Of a DNA stretch of 64,000 nt, positions 1-8,073 are shown in pieces. The stretch's first letter is position 1. The number at the start of each line of letters is the position of its first letter. Both the position numbers and the translations under genes were made by a program. The notes below the pieces were generated by a model that made no database searches, was not told the DNA's origin, and saw only the letters and a list, made by a program, of their open reading frames with translations. This stretch comes from Candidatus Zixiibacteriota bacterium. GTDB taxonomy: Bacteria; Zixibacteria; MSB-5A5; GN15; FEB-12. Location: positions 280,085 through 344,084 of the forward strand of contig JBFLZR010000005.1 of the NCBI GenBank assembly GCA_040756055.1. The letters run 5' to 3'.

Positions 1-29
1 CTGATAGCGTTTTGATTCGTTTGTTCCAT
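1..29 (-). CDS. start of a gene following fliS (partial, left edge)
   Basis: An ATG at 27-29 (minus strand) lies two bases after the fliS stop codon and opens a reading frame, MEQTNQNAI, that runs off the left edge. In many flagellar loci fliS is followed by a small fliT-like chaperone gene, so a continuation of the fliD-fliS operon is plausible. No clear ribosome binding site is visible and only nine codons can be read, so the product cannot be identified. Confidence 0.3.
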
Positions 30-31
30 AA

Positions 32-466
32 TCAAGCCAGAGTGACAAGGTCGAGTGAAGCCTGCTGCTGTGCCTTGTCCTCCGGTTCTTTCTGGCCGCT
101 CTGCTGCTGTTTGAGACCCAGCCAGCCTTGCCGAAGATTATTCAGTACACTTATGTTATCGTCAATCAGCTTCAAATCTTTCGTGCCCTCAATCACGTTT
201 GTCTGATTTATCACAAACGCGTACAGCTTACCAAGTTGTTCGGCGATCTCGCCGCCCTTTTCGTTGTCAAGAGTAGTGTACAGATGAGTGACAAATCGCT
301 TTGCCCGCTCGAGTTGTTCGAAACCCTTGTTGCTTTCATTCTCCCGGTAGGCCCTGGAGGCCGCCTTGAAAGCCGAAATAGCGCCGTCATAAACAAGCAG
401 GATCAAATCCAGTTGCGATTTGCCCATGATCTCGGACTTCTGATAAGCGTTAACGTTGTTTGACAT
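32..466 (-). CDS. fliS: FliS, flagellin export chaperone
   Basis: FliS binds the disordered C-terminus of flagellin in the cytoplasm, stops it polymerising early and delivers it to the flagellar export gate. The 144-residue protein begins with the family's NAYQKSEI segment and has the all-helical core with LILLVYDGAISAFKAA. It is slightly longer than usual (about 125-135), with a polar Q/E-rich tail. It lies 21 bases after fliD, the usual fliD-fliS pairing, and the flagellin gene is just upstream. In Bacillus FliW and FliS both bind flagellin, so the FliW encoded in this window may compete for the same partner. Confidence 0.93.
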   Translation of the reverse strand: MSNNVNAYQKSEIMGKSQLDLILLVYDGAISAFKAASRAYRENESNKGFEQLERAKRFVTHLYTTLDNEKGGEIAEQLGKLYAFVINQTNVIEGTKDLKLIDDNISVLNNLRQGWLGLKQQQSGQKEPEDKAQQQASLDLVTLA

Positions 467-487
467 AGATGTTCCTATACGTGGATG

Positions 488-2827
488 TTAGTCTTTATTG
501 AGAGCTTTCCAATTCGCGTTAATGGCATCTAATTGCTGCGTGAGATAGCTCGACTCCGAATTCAACAGGCCCAGCGCCTCTTCCATAGCGTAAAACTGCT
601 GGTATAGCGTCTGACGGCGGTACTCCAGGCGCTCATCAATATCAGCCACCTGCTCCACGAGCGTATCAATCTGGCTCTGGTAGGCCTTAATGCGCCGGTC
701 GATGACACCGTCGCCCGACGCCGTCACGCTGTCCACATAGTCATACATGCGGGCCGCGACACCTTTGGTGATCGTAATAGTCCCCTCGGCGCCGCTCACC
801 AGTTGCCCGGCCTCAAGCGTCACCTTTATCTTCAATCCTTCTGTGGTCGCGTTACCTTCCACTCCTTCGAGAAATTGACCTTTCCCCTCGGCCTCTTCGC
901 CGTTAATGGTCCCGGCAACATCCAGACCTTCATGCGAAACACCGGTCGCCAGCCCCAGCAGGGTGTAGGCTGAGTTGGTCTGCGATGTAATCATCTCGAT
1001 CTTGCTGCCCGTACCATAGGTAGAGCTTTCGAAATTCAGATAGCCGGTGGTCGCGCCCGTCTCAATCCACTCTACCGTCATCCCGCGATTGCCAATCTTC
1101 GAATCAGCATCTATCTGATTCTGAATCTCACGGGCCAGTTCCGCACCGGAGGTATAAGTCCTGGCCGCCAGAATCAACTCGTTCGAAGTCAGCCCATCCA
1201 CCTTGACGCGCAGACGATTGTTGGTATTGCTGAGAGTAATACCGGAGGTCGACGGACTGGTAATACCACCGCCCTGAAATCTTCCGTGGGTCGCCACCTG
1301 GGTGATGTCAACCTCCAGCGCCTCGCCAATCTTTGTCTTCGAAGTCGACGACACGAATTCTATAAATGAACTCGATGAATCACCCGCGCTGGCGAACAGG
1401 CTGATAACATCGTCCAGATTGTTGCGAAGAGCGTTTTCCAGCTTCGAGGAATCACTGAGATACAACGTACCGTCGCCGTTGGTCCTTATGCCTATGGTCC
1501 GAAGCTGATTGTATTCCCCCTCGATACCGTCAATGACGGCGCTGATATTGCTACTGAGGGAATTCTGAAGACCCCACACCGTGAAATCGCCGAAAAGTAT
1601 CCCCGCATCCTCGGAGTCTTCAGTATAGGAATTCTGCTCGTTAATATACTTAATAATGGCGTTGTATTTCGATATAAACGACTCGACCTGCTGCCTGACG
1701 CCCGTCGTGTCGAGGTCGGTGTTCACCGTCACACTCTCCCCCGGCTCGGTTTCGCGGGACACAGTCAAAGATAATCCGCCGATAAGATCATCGAATGAAT
1801 TGGTATCCGACGTTACAACGATAGGCGAACCGCTGCCGCCGCTCGAACCAAGGGTTATCCTTGCATCCGAAGCTTCCTGGAGAAGCGGTGAGAAGGTACT
1901 GACCTGAAACTGATCACCGGCGGTCAGTGTGCCGGAAGAAAAATTCAGCGTAAGACCATCGGACCCATCCCCCACCAGCAACACCTCGGCATCGGCCTGG
2001 GTGACAATTATCGCTCCCGAATTGGTGCCATCGGTCCAGTTGAGAGTGATATTATCGCTGCCAATAGTCTGCGTCCCTGTACCACCCACCGTAAAGGTGT
2101 ACACCTTGTTCTCGGAGCCGGTGAAAGCCGCCGTGCTCCCGAGTGATATCTGCGACGATGAGGATGAGTTCATCAGGACCGCTTCGGGAGAATCGAACGA
2201 GGAATTATTGAAATCGAGACCCTGCCCACCGGCCAGATCCGAGGTCACCGTAAAGCGGTTGGCCGCTCCCGGCTTGTCCGATGTCAAAATCATGCGATAG
2301 GAATTCGAATCGGAACCGTCATTTATAATCGATGCCGTGACGCCTATCTTGGCGTCATTAATAGCATTTTTGATACCTAATAGAGAATTGTTCGATGAAT
2401 CAATGGTAACTGTCCGGGTTGCCCCGCTTCCCACCTGTATGCTTATCGTGCCGGTGCCAAAGGCCGAAATGGAATCGCTGGAAATGCCCTGGCTGGCCAA
2501 CTGCTGGTTGCGCGCCAGGGATAACACCCGTACATCATAAGAACCACTGCTCACCCGACCATCGGTAGTCGCTGTCAACACGCTTTCGTCGGAAACACTT
2601 ACCGACGACTGCTCGAACGTGCTGGTCTTTTTGAGTTTGCTCAGCTCTGTGCTCAGAGCCAGAAATTTTGCCTGAAGCGACTGGAAAGCAGAGATCACGG
2701 CCTGTTTTTGGACCTGCTCGTTTTCGAGCAAGTAGGCATTCTGCCGTTCGATTTCTATTATGCTGTTTATTAAGGTATCGTAATCGAGTCCGGAGTTTAT
2801 TCCGGTTATGGAGACGGTGCCCGCCAT
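488..2827 (-). CDS. fliD: FliD, flagellar filament cap (HAP2)
   Basis: FliD forms the cap at the filament tip and folds incoming flagellin subunits into place. The N-terminus (residues 1-110) is the conserved FliD_N region with GINSGLDYDTLINSIIEIE, and the C-terminus ends in the coiled-coil FliD_C segment with YQQFYAMEEALGLLNS. At 779 residues it is longer than most FliD proteins (about 450-680). The extra length is in the Ser/Gly/Thr-rich middle, which contains flagellin-hook-IN-like segments and should form outer cap domains. A CAGGAG ribosome binding site precedes the ATG. The gene follows the flagellin gene after a 105-base gap containing a strong hairpin. Confidence 0.94.
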   Translation of the reverse strand: MAGTVSITGINSGLDYDTLINSIIEIERQNAYLLENEQVQKQAVISAFQSLQAKFLALSTELSKLKKTSTFEQSSVSVSDESVLTATTDGRVSSGSYDVRVLSLARNQQLASQGISSDSISAFGTGTISIQVGSGATRTVTIDSSNNSLLGIKNAINDAKIGVTASIINDGSDSNSYRMILTSDKPGAANRFTVTSDLAGGQGLDFNNSSFDSPEAVLMNSSSSSQISLGSTAAFTGSENKVYTFTVGGTGTQTIGSDNITLNWTDGTNSGAIIVTQADAEVLLVGDGSDGLTLNFSSGTLTAGDQFQVSTFSPLLQEASDARITLGSSGGSGSPIVVTSDTNSFDDLIGGLSLTVSRETEPGESVTVNTDLDTTGVRQQVESFISKYNAIIKYINEQNSYTEDSEDAGILFGDFTVWGLQNSLSSNISAVIDGIEGEYNQLRTIGIRTNGDGTLYLSDSSKLENALRNNLDDVISLFASAGDSSSSFIEFVSSTSKTKIGEALEVDITQVATHGRFQGGGITSPSTSGITLSNTNNRLRVKVDGLTSNELILAARTYTSGAELAREIQNQIDADSKIGNRGMTVEWIETGATTGYLNFESSTYGTGSKIEMITSQTNSAYTLLGLATGVSHEGLDVAGTINGEEAEGKGQFLEGVEGNATTEGLKIKVTLEAGQLVSGAEGTITITKGVAARMYDYVDSVTASGDGVIDRRIKAYQSQIDTLVEQVADIDERLEYRRQTLYQQFYAMEEALGLLNSESSYLTQQLDAINANWKALNKD

Positions 2828-2889
2828 ATCAACTCCTGTAAAACTCAGACATCAATGTCATCTCATCAGAACATCTGCTGTTTATCTCC

Positions 2890-2916
2890 CCGGGGGAAGC
2901 GGTCGGCTTCCCCCGG
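2890..2916 (-). terminator. strong GC-rich hairpin between flagellin and fliD
   Basis: Two perfect 11-base arms, CCGGGGGAAGC (2890-2900) and GCTTCCCCCGG (2906-2916), surround a 5-base loop, starting 17 bases after the flagellin stop codon. No U-tract follows on the minus strand, so this is not a textbook intrinsic terminator. It more likely protects the abundant flagellin mRNA from 3' decay or partly attenuates transcription into fliD-fliS. Confidence 0.6.
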
Positions 2917-2932
2917 AGTATTTAAAGATGGC

Positions 2933-5101
2933 TTAGAACAACGACAGAACCACCTGCGGAAGCTGGTTAGCCTGAGCCAGCATCGAAGTACCGGCCTGGA
3001 CCAGAATCTGATTCTTGGTGAATTCTGACATCTCTTCAGCCATGTCAGTGTCGCGAATCTGCGATTCAGAAGCCGTCAGGTTCTGAGCCGCAATCCTGAG
3101 GTTTCTCAGGTTGGATTCCAGAGTGTTCTTCTGGAAGCTACCGAGAGTACCACGGGTCGTGGAAACCTCATTAATAGCCGCGTCGATAATCGACTGGGCA
3201 TCCTGAGCGCCCTGTACGGTGGTCACATCGATTTCGGACAGCGCACGGAACATGTTGTCGGAAAGACCGGTTCCGAGCGATGAAGCCGACATGTTGCGCA
3301 GACCGATGCTGGCGGTCTGACCGACGTTGGCGCCAATCTGGAAGACCAGCGACTGGTCGACGTTGTTGATGGTCTCGGTGCCGCCTTCGGAGGTCAGGCT
3401 GTAAAGCAGTCTGAGAGACTCCGAACGATCGGCGTTGAATACCGTGCTTTCGACACCGGCGGTAACGGAAGTGGCCGGGCCGCCGTCCAGACGGACATCA
3501 AACTTCGCGGCCTGAACATCAAGAAGCAGGCTGCCGAGGTTAACGCCGTTAAGAGCGGTAGCTACGGTCATCTCAACGAGACCCTGACCGGTAACGCCAT
3601 CAGCCTTGTTCTTCAGCGTAATGTCGCTGGTCGAACCATACTTGACAGCGTCAACGGTGTTGGTATAGTTGTCGAACGCAATTAAGGCATCGGTTCCGGA
3701 ATTTGCCAGCGTATCAACGGTCATATTGAGAACGTTCAATACGTTCTGGGTCCCGGTCGGACCAGCGTCAACCTTCAACGTATAAGACGAACCTTCGTCG
3801 TTGGTATGAATGCTGATCTGGTTGCTGTTGACAACCTCAGCATCGATATCCGAAACGCCCGTATTACCCTGAACTTTGCCGAAAGCAGTGTCCAGAGCGG
3901 TGTCGAGACGAGTCACGAGGTCAGCAAGGCTGCTATAAACCGAAGCGTTTATAACGATGGCCGCATTGGACGCTGCACTATTGGTCGCCGTGTTGACAGT
4001 CATCGCGATAGTGCCGGAAGAGGCACCACGGTCATTGGCGGCACCCACCGTGAACAGAGCGGCAGCCGCTGTGGTCGAGGAAGCCTTGGTCTGCAGTGAG
4101 TACTGGGCACCCTGGTTGGCGGTCTTGAAACGAATCTCACCATCGTCAGTACCGGTTACAACCACCTTACCGGCCAGAGCAGTGTTAAGGTTTACCTGCG
4201 CCTGTATCTTGGCCGCTATTGAGGCACTGTTGTCACCAGCCTCAACAGCAACGCGGAGTGTCTGGTCACCGGTCGGCGACTCACCATTCTCCTGATAGTT
4301 CAGAACGACAGAATAGGTGCCTACGTTAGTAGCGTCAGCAGCACCACCGGTGGCTGAGGATGACAGCATAGCAACCGTACCGGCAGCAGCGATCTCCAGA
4401 CCGTTACCAAAAGCATCGGCCATGGTGATAGCGCCGGAGTTCTTCTGGGCGGTATCGGACGCCTGAAGGACGTCGATATTGTGGATGCCCTCGGACAGGT
4501 TGTACGGATCGCCGTCGGTGTTAGCCAGCGACAGACCCAAAGAGGTCGTGTTCAGCGCGGCGCTCGGATCGGCGGTCTTGGTAGCCGTGATCGAGTGCAG
4601 ACCATCGCTGAGGAACGATTCCTTGATCGTTACGCCGGAGCTGTTGGCCGACGTAATCGTGGCGATGTTGTCCTTGCTGCCATCGAGCAGCTTCTTCGTA
4701 CCAAACTGAGTGTTGGCGGCAATGCGATCGATAGTGGTGATCGCGTTGTCGATTTCAGCCTGGTCGGCTGCCAGCTGATCGGCATCGTTGAAGCCTTCGT
4801 TGGCCGCGTGAATGGCCAACTCCCTCATCGAAATCAACAGGTTGTTAATTTCGGTGATGGCTCCTTCAGCAGTCTGGATCATCGAAATCGATCCTTCCGA
4901 GTTCGCGATAGCGCGGTTCAGACCGGCAATCTGAGCACGGAACTGCTCGGAAATAACCAGACCGGCCGGATCATCGGCACCCTGGTTAATCCGGTAACCG
5001 GATGACAACCTCTGCATGGATTTTTCCAACGCGCTGTTGGTTTCCACCAAGTTTCTGTGCGCGTTGAGCGCTGCCAGGTTGTGGTTAATGCGAAGTGACA
5101 T
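2933..5101 (-). CDS. fliC: flagellin, unusually large (722 aa)
   Basis: This is the filament subunit, secreted through the flagellar export apparatus and polymerised outside the cell. Residues 1-150 form the D0/D1 N-terminal helices (SLRINHNLAALNAHRNL, RLSSGYRINQGADDPAG, MRELAIHAANEG). The last 100 residues form the matching C-terminal D1/D0 (SQIRDTDMAEEM, NQILVQAGTSMLAQANQ). Between them lie about 470 residues of Ala/Thr/Ser/Gly-rich sequence that would form surface D2/D3-type domains, including LSEGIHNIDVLQASD, a flagellin-hook-IN-like segment. Typical flagellins are 270-500 residues, so the exposed part is greatly expanded. The ATG follows GGAGGAG at 7 bases. A sigma-28-type promoter and a long leader with a CsrA-like site precede it. 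Confidence 0.95.
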   Translation of the reverse strand: MSLRINHNLAALNAHRNLVETNSALEKSMQRLSSGYRINQGADDPAGLVISEQFRAQIAGLNRAIANSEGSISMIQTAEGAITEINNLLISMRELAIHAANEGFNDADQLAADQAEIDNAITTIDRIAANTQFGTKKLLDGSKDNIATITSANSSGVTIKESFLSDGLHSITATKTADPSAALNTTSLGLSLANTDGDPYNLSEGIHNIDVLQASDTAQKNSGAITMADAFGNGLEIAAAGTVAMLSSSATGGAADATNVGTYSVVLNYQENGESPTGDQTLRVAVEAGDNSASIAAKIQAQVNLNTALAGKVVVTGTDDGEIRFKTANQGAQYSLQTKASSTTAAAALFTVGAANDRGASSGTIAMTVNTATNSAASNAAIVINASVYSSLADLVTRLDTALDTAFGKVQGNTGVSDIDAEVVNSNQISIHTNDEGSSYTLKVDAGPTGTQNVLNVLNMTVDTLANSGTDALIAFDNYTNTVDAVKYGSTSDITLKNKADGVTGQGLVEMTVATALNGVNLGSLLLDVQAAKFDVRLDGGPATSVTAGVESTVFNADRSESLRLLYSLTSEGGTETINNVDQSLVFQIGANVGQTASIGLRNMSASSLGTGLSDNMFRALSEIDVTTVQGAQDAQSIIDAAINEVSTTRGTLGSFQKNTLESNLRNLRIAAQNLTASESQIRDTDMAEEMSEFTKNQILVQAGTSMLAQANQLPQVVLSLF

Positions 5102-5108
5102 GTGTCAT

Positions 5109-5142
5109 CTCCTCCTTGAAGAGTTTGGGGTGTCCTTACCCC
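5109..5142 (-). promoter_or_regulatory. putative CsrA-binding site and ribosome binding site in the flagellin leader
   Basis: On the minus-strand mRNA a 5-bp stem, GGGGU/ACCCC (5138-5142 and 5127-5131), closes a 6-base loop AAGGAC, which displays GGA. Eleven bases after the hairpin comes the ribosome binding site GGAGGAG (5109-5115), which contains two more GGA motifs. A hairpin-loop GGA upstream of a GGA in the Shine-Dalgarno sequence is the arrangement through which CsrA represses hag in Bacillus subtilis. CsrA and its antagonist FliW are encoded at 12230 and 9777. The structure is visible in the sequence; the regulation is inferred. Confidence 0.65.
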
Positions 5143-5311
5143 GATTTAGTTATGTTGGTTTCTGTTGTTCGACACAAACGTTCACTTCCCATGTGACAGG
5201 ATTACCGGCTGGACCTGCATCAATGGCCCGCCGCCTCAGCAATTACGCAACCCTCCTTACTCTCTGAATCAGTTGTACTCCTCTCATAGTTGTTATAATC
5301 CCTTAAGATTG

Positions 5312-5338
5312 TAATCGGCAGAAATCACTCCGACTTTA
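5312..5338 (-). promoter_or_regulatory. sigma-28 (FliA-type) promoter of the flagellin gene
   Basis: The minus strand reads TAAAGTCG, 11 bases, GCCGATTA. The sigma-28 consensus is TAAAGTTT-N11-GCCGATAA, so this matches at 6/8 and 7/8 positions with exact spacing. The -35 box is 5331-5338 and the -10 box 5312-5319. Transcription would start near 5305, leaving a leader of about 200 nucleotides before the flagellin ATG. Confidence 0.78.
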
Positions 5339-5354
5339 TAGTTTAGAGTGATTT
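5322..5354. repeat. perfect 9-bp inverted repeat around the flagellin -35 box
   Basis: The arms AAATCACTC (5322-5330) and GAGTGATTT (5346-5354) are perfect complements separated by 15 bases that contain the sigma-28 -35 element. It could be an operator, or a hairpin ending transcripts from the glycosyltransferase gene upstream (stop at 5391). No U-tract follows on the minus strand. Confidence 0.6.
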
Positions 5355-5390
5355 TAAGATGTGTGTTTTGAAGGCTGGATTACCGAAAAA

Positions 5391-8063
5391 TCACGCGCTC
5401 AAAACCGGCTGACTGAGATTTTCCAGTTTTTTTCGGGCCGGCTCGCATTCGGGATCGAGTTCGAGAACCCGCCTGAAGCCGAGTCTGGCCGAATCGCTAT
5501 GTCCCATATTGAGATAGCACTCTGACAGATTGAAAAGCGCACCGGCGTCCTGAGGACAACTACCCAGATACTGCTCATAATGCTCGAGCGCTTCGGAAAA
5601 CTGACCGCATCCAAGATGCAGATCACCGATAATCTTTCGAATCTGGGGTTCGGCGCCGTTTAGCTGAAGATACTTGGCCAGCGCTTCAATCGCCTCTAAC
5701 GACTTATTCTGCCGTGCCTTAGCAAGTCCAAGGTTGCGGTAGGCAACATCCAGCGGCGTTCCCTTCGCCAAAGCCTGCTCGTAATACTGCTCCGCTCTGT
5801 CAAACTGTTTCATTTTGAAATAGCAGTTGCCAAGGTCATTGAGCAGGGCTGCGTTCTGACCTGCTTTCTCAAGTACCGATTCATAATAAGCCACTGCCTG
5901 CTCCAAGCGGCCTGATTTCATGTATGTTTCGGCCAGTTCCAGACGGGTCCTCGCATTATCCGACAATTCAATCGCCGCCCTGAATTGACTCTCGGCCTCA
6001 TTGTCACGATTTGTATCAAGAAGCAGTCTTCCGTATTTGATCCTCACCGCCGCATTCGCGCTGTCAACTTCTATGGCCTTTTGATACCACTGTTCGGCCA
6101 GCTCGGTATTCTGCCTCGCCAGAGCTATGGCGGCCAAACCAACAGCGGAATCCACCCGCCGCGTCGTCAAATCAAACTGATTGCGGTAGTATTTCTCGGC
6201 TTCATCGAGACTGCCCTCGGCCATGAAAATATCTGCCAGACGAAGGTTCACCTCAAAGTAACCGGGATAAAGCTCCACTGTCTTCAGATAGTATTCTTTC
6301 GCCTCCTGCCTGACTGACATCATTTCGGCAATCAGGCCAAGTCCATAGTAGGCGTTTGCCCGGCTGTCGATGTGGGTCAGTATCAGGCAGTCCGTCTCGA
6401 CGCCCGGATCATAATTCGCCTGTATGTCGAGATACCGATTATAAGCCTCACGTGCATCTTGCCACTGCTCCTGTTGAGCGTAGATGTGTGCTTTCAAAAG
6501 AAGCGGGTCGAGATAATCCGGCTTGAGTTCAAGTGCTCTATCGCAATATTCCATTGCCGTCTTGAAATCACGTTTGTTGAAGTTCGCCCAGGCGATTTGA
6601 TCGAGACACATCAAATGCACGTGCCGATCAGCCTTGTTTTTCGGATTGGTGAGTTCCACGGCCCGCGATGCGGATTCTATGATGACAGGAATGTTATTGG
6701 CCAGATAACCTGCCCCTTCCCCCTTAAGAAGCTGAGCATAATTAAACAGCGCGAAAGCATTGTCGGGGTTCTCTTCGAGCTGTTTTTCCAAAAGCACTTT
6801 ACTGCGAAGAAACTTGGCACGCATCTTCTCGGGATTCAAACCGTACCCAAGATGCTTGATCCTGATTCCTGTCCTGAGCACGAGGTGCTCTTCCCCCAGC
6901 TTCAGCAGATTGTGAACGATTCCTTCATAGCGAAGACCGACCTTCTTCCTCCAGAACCTCACCGATGGCAGAAAGGTCGTCAATTCTTCTTTCTTGCCGT
7001 AAACGTTGAATACATTAATCGAGATAATGTTTACATCATCCTGATTGATAAGCCGGCGAAGCGACGGGAGATCATCCTCCACAAACCGCTCGTCAGCGTC
7101 GATGATAAACACCCAGTCACTGGTGGCCAGCTCGACGGAATAGTTGCGGTGTTTGGAAAAATTGCCTTCCCACGGCTGATGAAACACCTTCGCGCCGAAT
7201 GACTCGGCGATCTCCACCGTTCGGTCGGTCGAACCGGTATCAACCACTATTATCTCATCCACCCAGTCACGAATCGATTCGAGACAGTCCGGCAGCAGTT
7301 CTTCCTCGTTTTTCACCATCAGACAGGCCGACACCGTGGCCCGCTCGTTCAGGCTGGCGGAGAGAAGCCTCAATTCCTGTACCTGACGGCACTTCTTCAA
7401 CCCTTCCGCGATAATCGACCTGGCCGAATCGAGATCGCCGTGATGCCGGGCTACGTTTACCAGATTTATGTAGGGCAAATGATTTGCCGGATCCAACTGT
7501 CGCGACCTGTCGAACATATCGATAGCCTGCTGCCATTGCGAACGTTCGAAGTAGGCTGACCCTAAAAAGTTCAACAACTGGCTCAGGTAGTTGGTCGATG
7601 CCGAGTACTCGACTCGCGGACTCTTATCCTCCTCGAGTTTTTCGTATTGCCGGAGGTATTCGTTCCCCCGGGTAATAACTTTATCATATTCGCGCATTCT
7701 GAGGTGAACATAGCTCAGCACATATCTGAAATCCAGCGCCCCGGGTTCATCTTTCAATCCCCGCTCACATATCTCTTCCGCCTCAACCAGCCTATTAATG
7801 TTGGCATACCCGAATGCCAGCAGACGGTTGTAGACCTTTCTGGATGTCTCGTCATCGAATGGATACCGCGATTCCAGAGACAACAGGGTTTCTACGATTT
7901 TCTCCTCGGTTCCATTCTGAAGGTAGTGATCCGCAAGCATCAGACGTGCTTTGATGTCATCGGCATTTTGCGCGACGGCCCTCTGCAGCCGGTCAAGCTC
8001 GCTGTTGCCGACGACGGTCGAGTTCGTCTTCTGTTTTGTCCTGCTCTTGTTGTTCCTGCTCAT
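5391..8063 (-). CDS. TPR protein with family-2 glycosyltransferase domain, probable flagellin glycosyltransferase
   Basis: The 890-residue cytosolic protein has three parts. Residues 1-240 are TPR-like helical repeats. A GT-A fold family-2 glycosyltransferase domain begins near 243 (VSACLMVKNEEELLPDCLES, then VVDTGSTDRTVEIAESFGAKV and the DADE sugar-nucleotide/metal motif at 322-325) and runs to about 480. The rest is a long series of TPRs. TPR-linked glycosyltransferases often modify proteins, and this gene sits immediately upstream of the flagellin gene and 10 bases after a second TPR glycosyltransferase. Flagellin O-glycosylation is therefore the likely job. The sugar and acceptor residues cannot be read from the sequence. 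The ribosome binding site is weak, suggesting translational coupling. Confidence 0.8.
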   Translation of the reverse strand: MSRNNKSRTKQKTNSTVVGNSELDRLQRAVAQNADDIKARLMLADHYLQNGTEEKIVETLLSLESRYPFDDETSRKVYNRLLAFGYANINRLVEAEEICERGLKDEPGALDFRYVLSYVHLRMREYDKVITRGNEYLRQYEKLEEDKSPRVEYSASTNYLSQLLNFLGSAYFERSQWQQAIDMFDRSRQLDPANHLPYINLVNVARHHGDLDSARSIIAEGLKKCRQVQELRLLSASLNERATVSACLMVKNEEELLPDCLESIRDWVDEIIVVDTGSTDRTVEIAESFGAKVFHQPWEGNFSKHRNYSVELATSDWVFIIDADERFVEDDLPSLRRLINQDDVNIISINVFNVYGKKEELTTFLPSVRFWRKKVGLRYEGIVHNLLKLGEEHLVLRTGIRIKHLGYGLNPEKMRAKFLRSKVLLEKQLEENPDNAFALFNYAQLLKGEGAGYLANNIPVIIESASRAVELTNPKNKADRHVHLMCLDQIAWANFNKRDFKTAMEYCDRALELKPDYLDPLLLKAHIYAQQEQWQDAREAYNRYLDIQANYDPGVETDCLILTHIDSRANAYYGLGLIAEMMSVRQEAKEYYLKTVELYPGYFEVNLRLADIFMAEGSLDEAEKYYRNQFDLTTRRVDSAVGLAAIALARQNTELAEQWYQKAIEVDSANAAVRIKYGRLLLDTNRDNEAESQFRAAIELSDNARTRLELAETYMKSGRLEQAVAYYESVLEKAGQNAALLNDLGNCYFKMKQFDRAEQYYEQALAKGTPLDVAYRNLGLAKARQNKSLEAIEALAKYLQLNGAEPQIRKIIGDLHLGCGQFSEALEHYEQYLGSCPQDAGALFNLSECYLNMGHSDSARLGFRRVLELDPECEPARKKLENLSQPVLSA

Positions 8064-8073
8064 GATTCTTTCG

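Noticed and set aside
5170..5230. short leader peptide (MQVQPVILSHGK) in the flagellin leader
   Set aside because: No ribosome binding site precedes its ATG and the composition is unremarkable.
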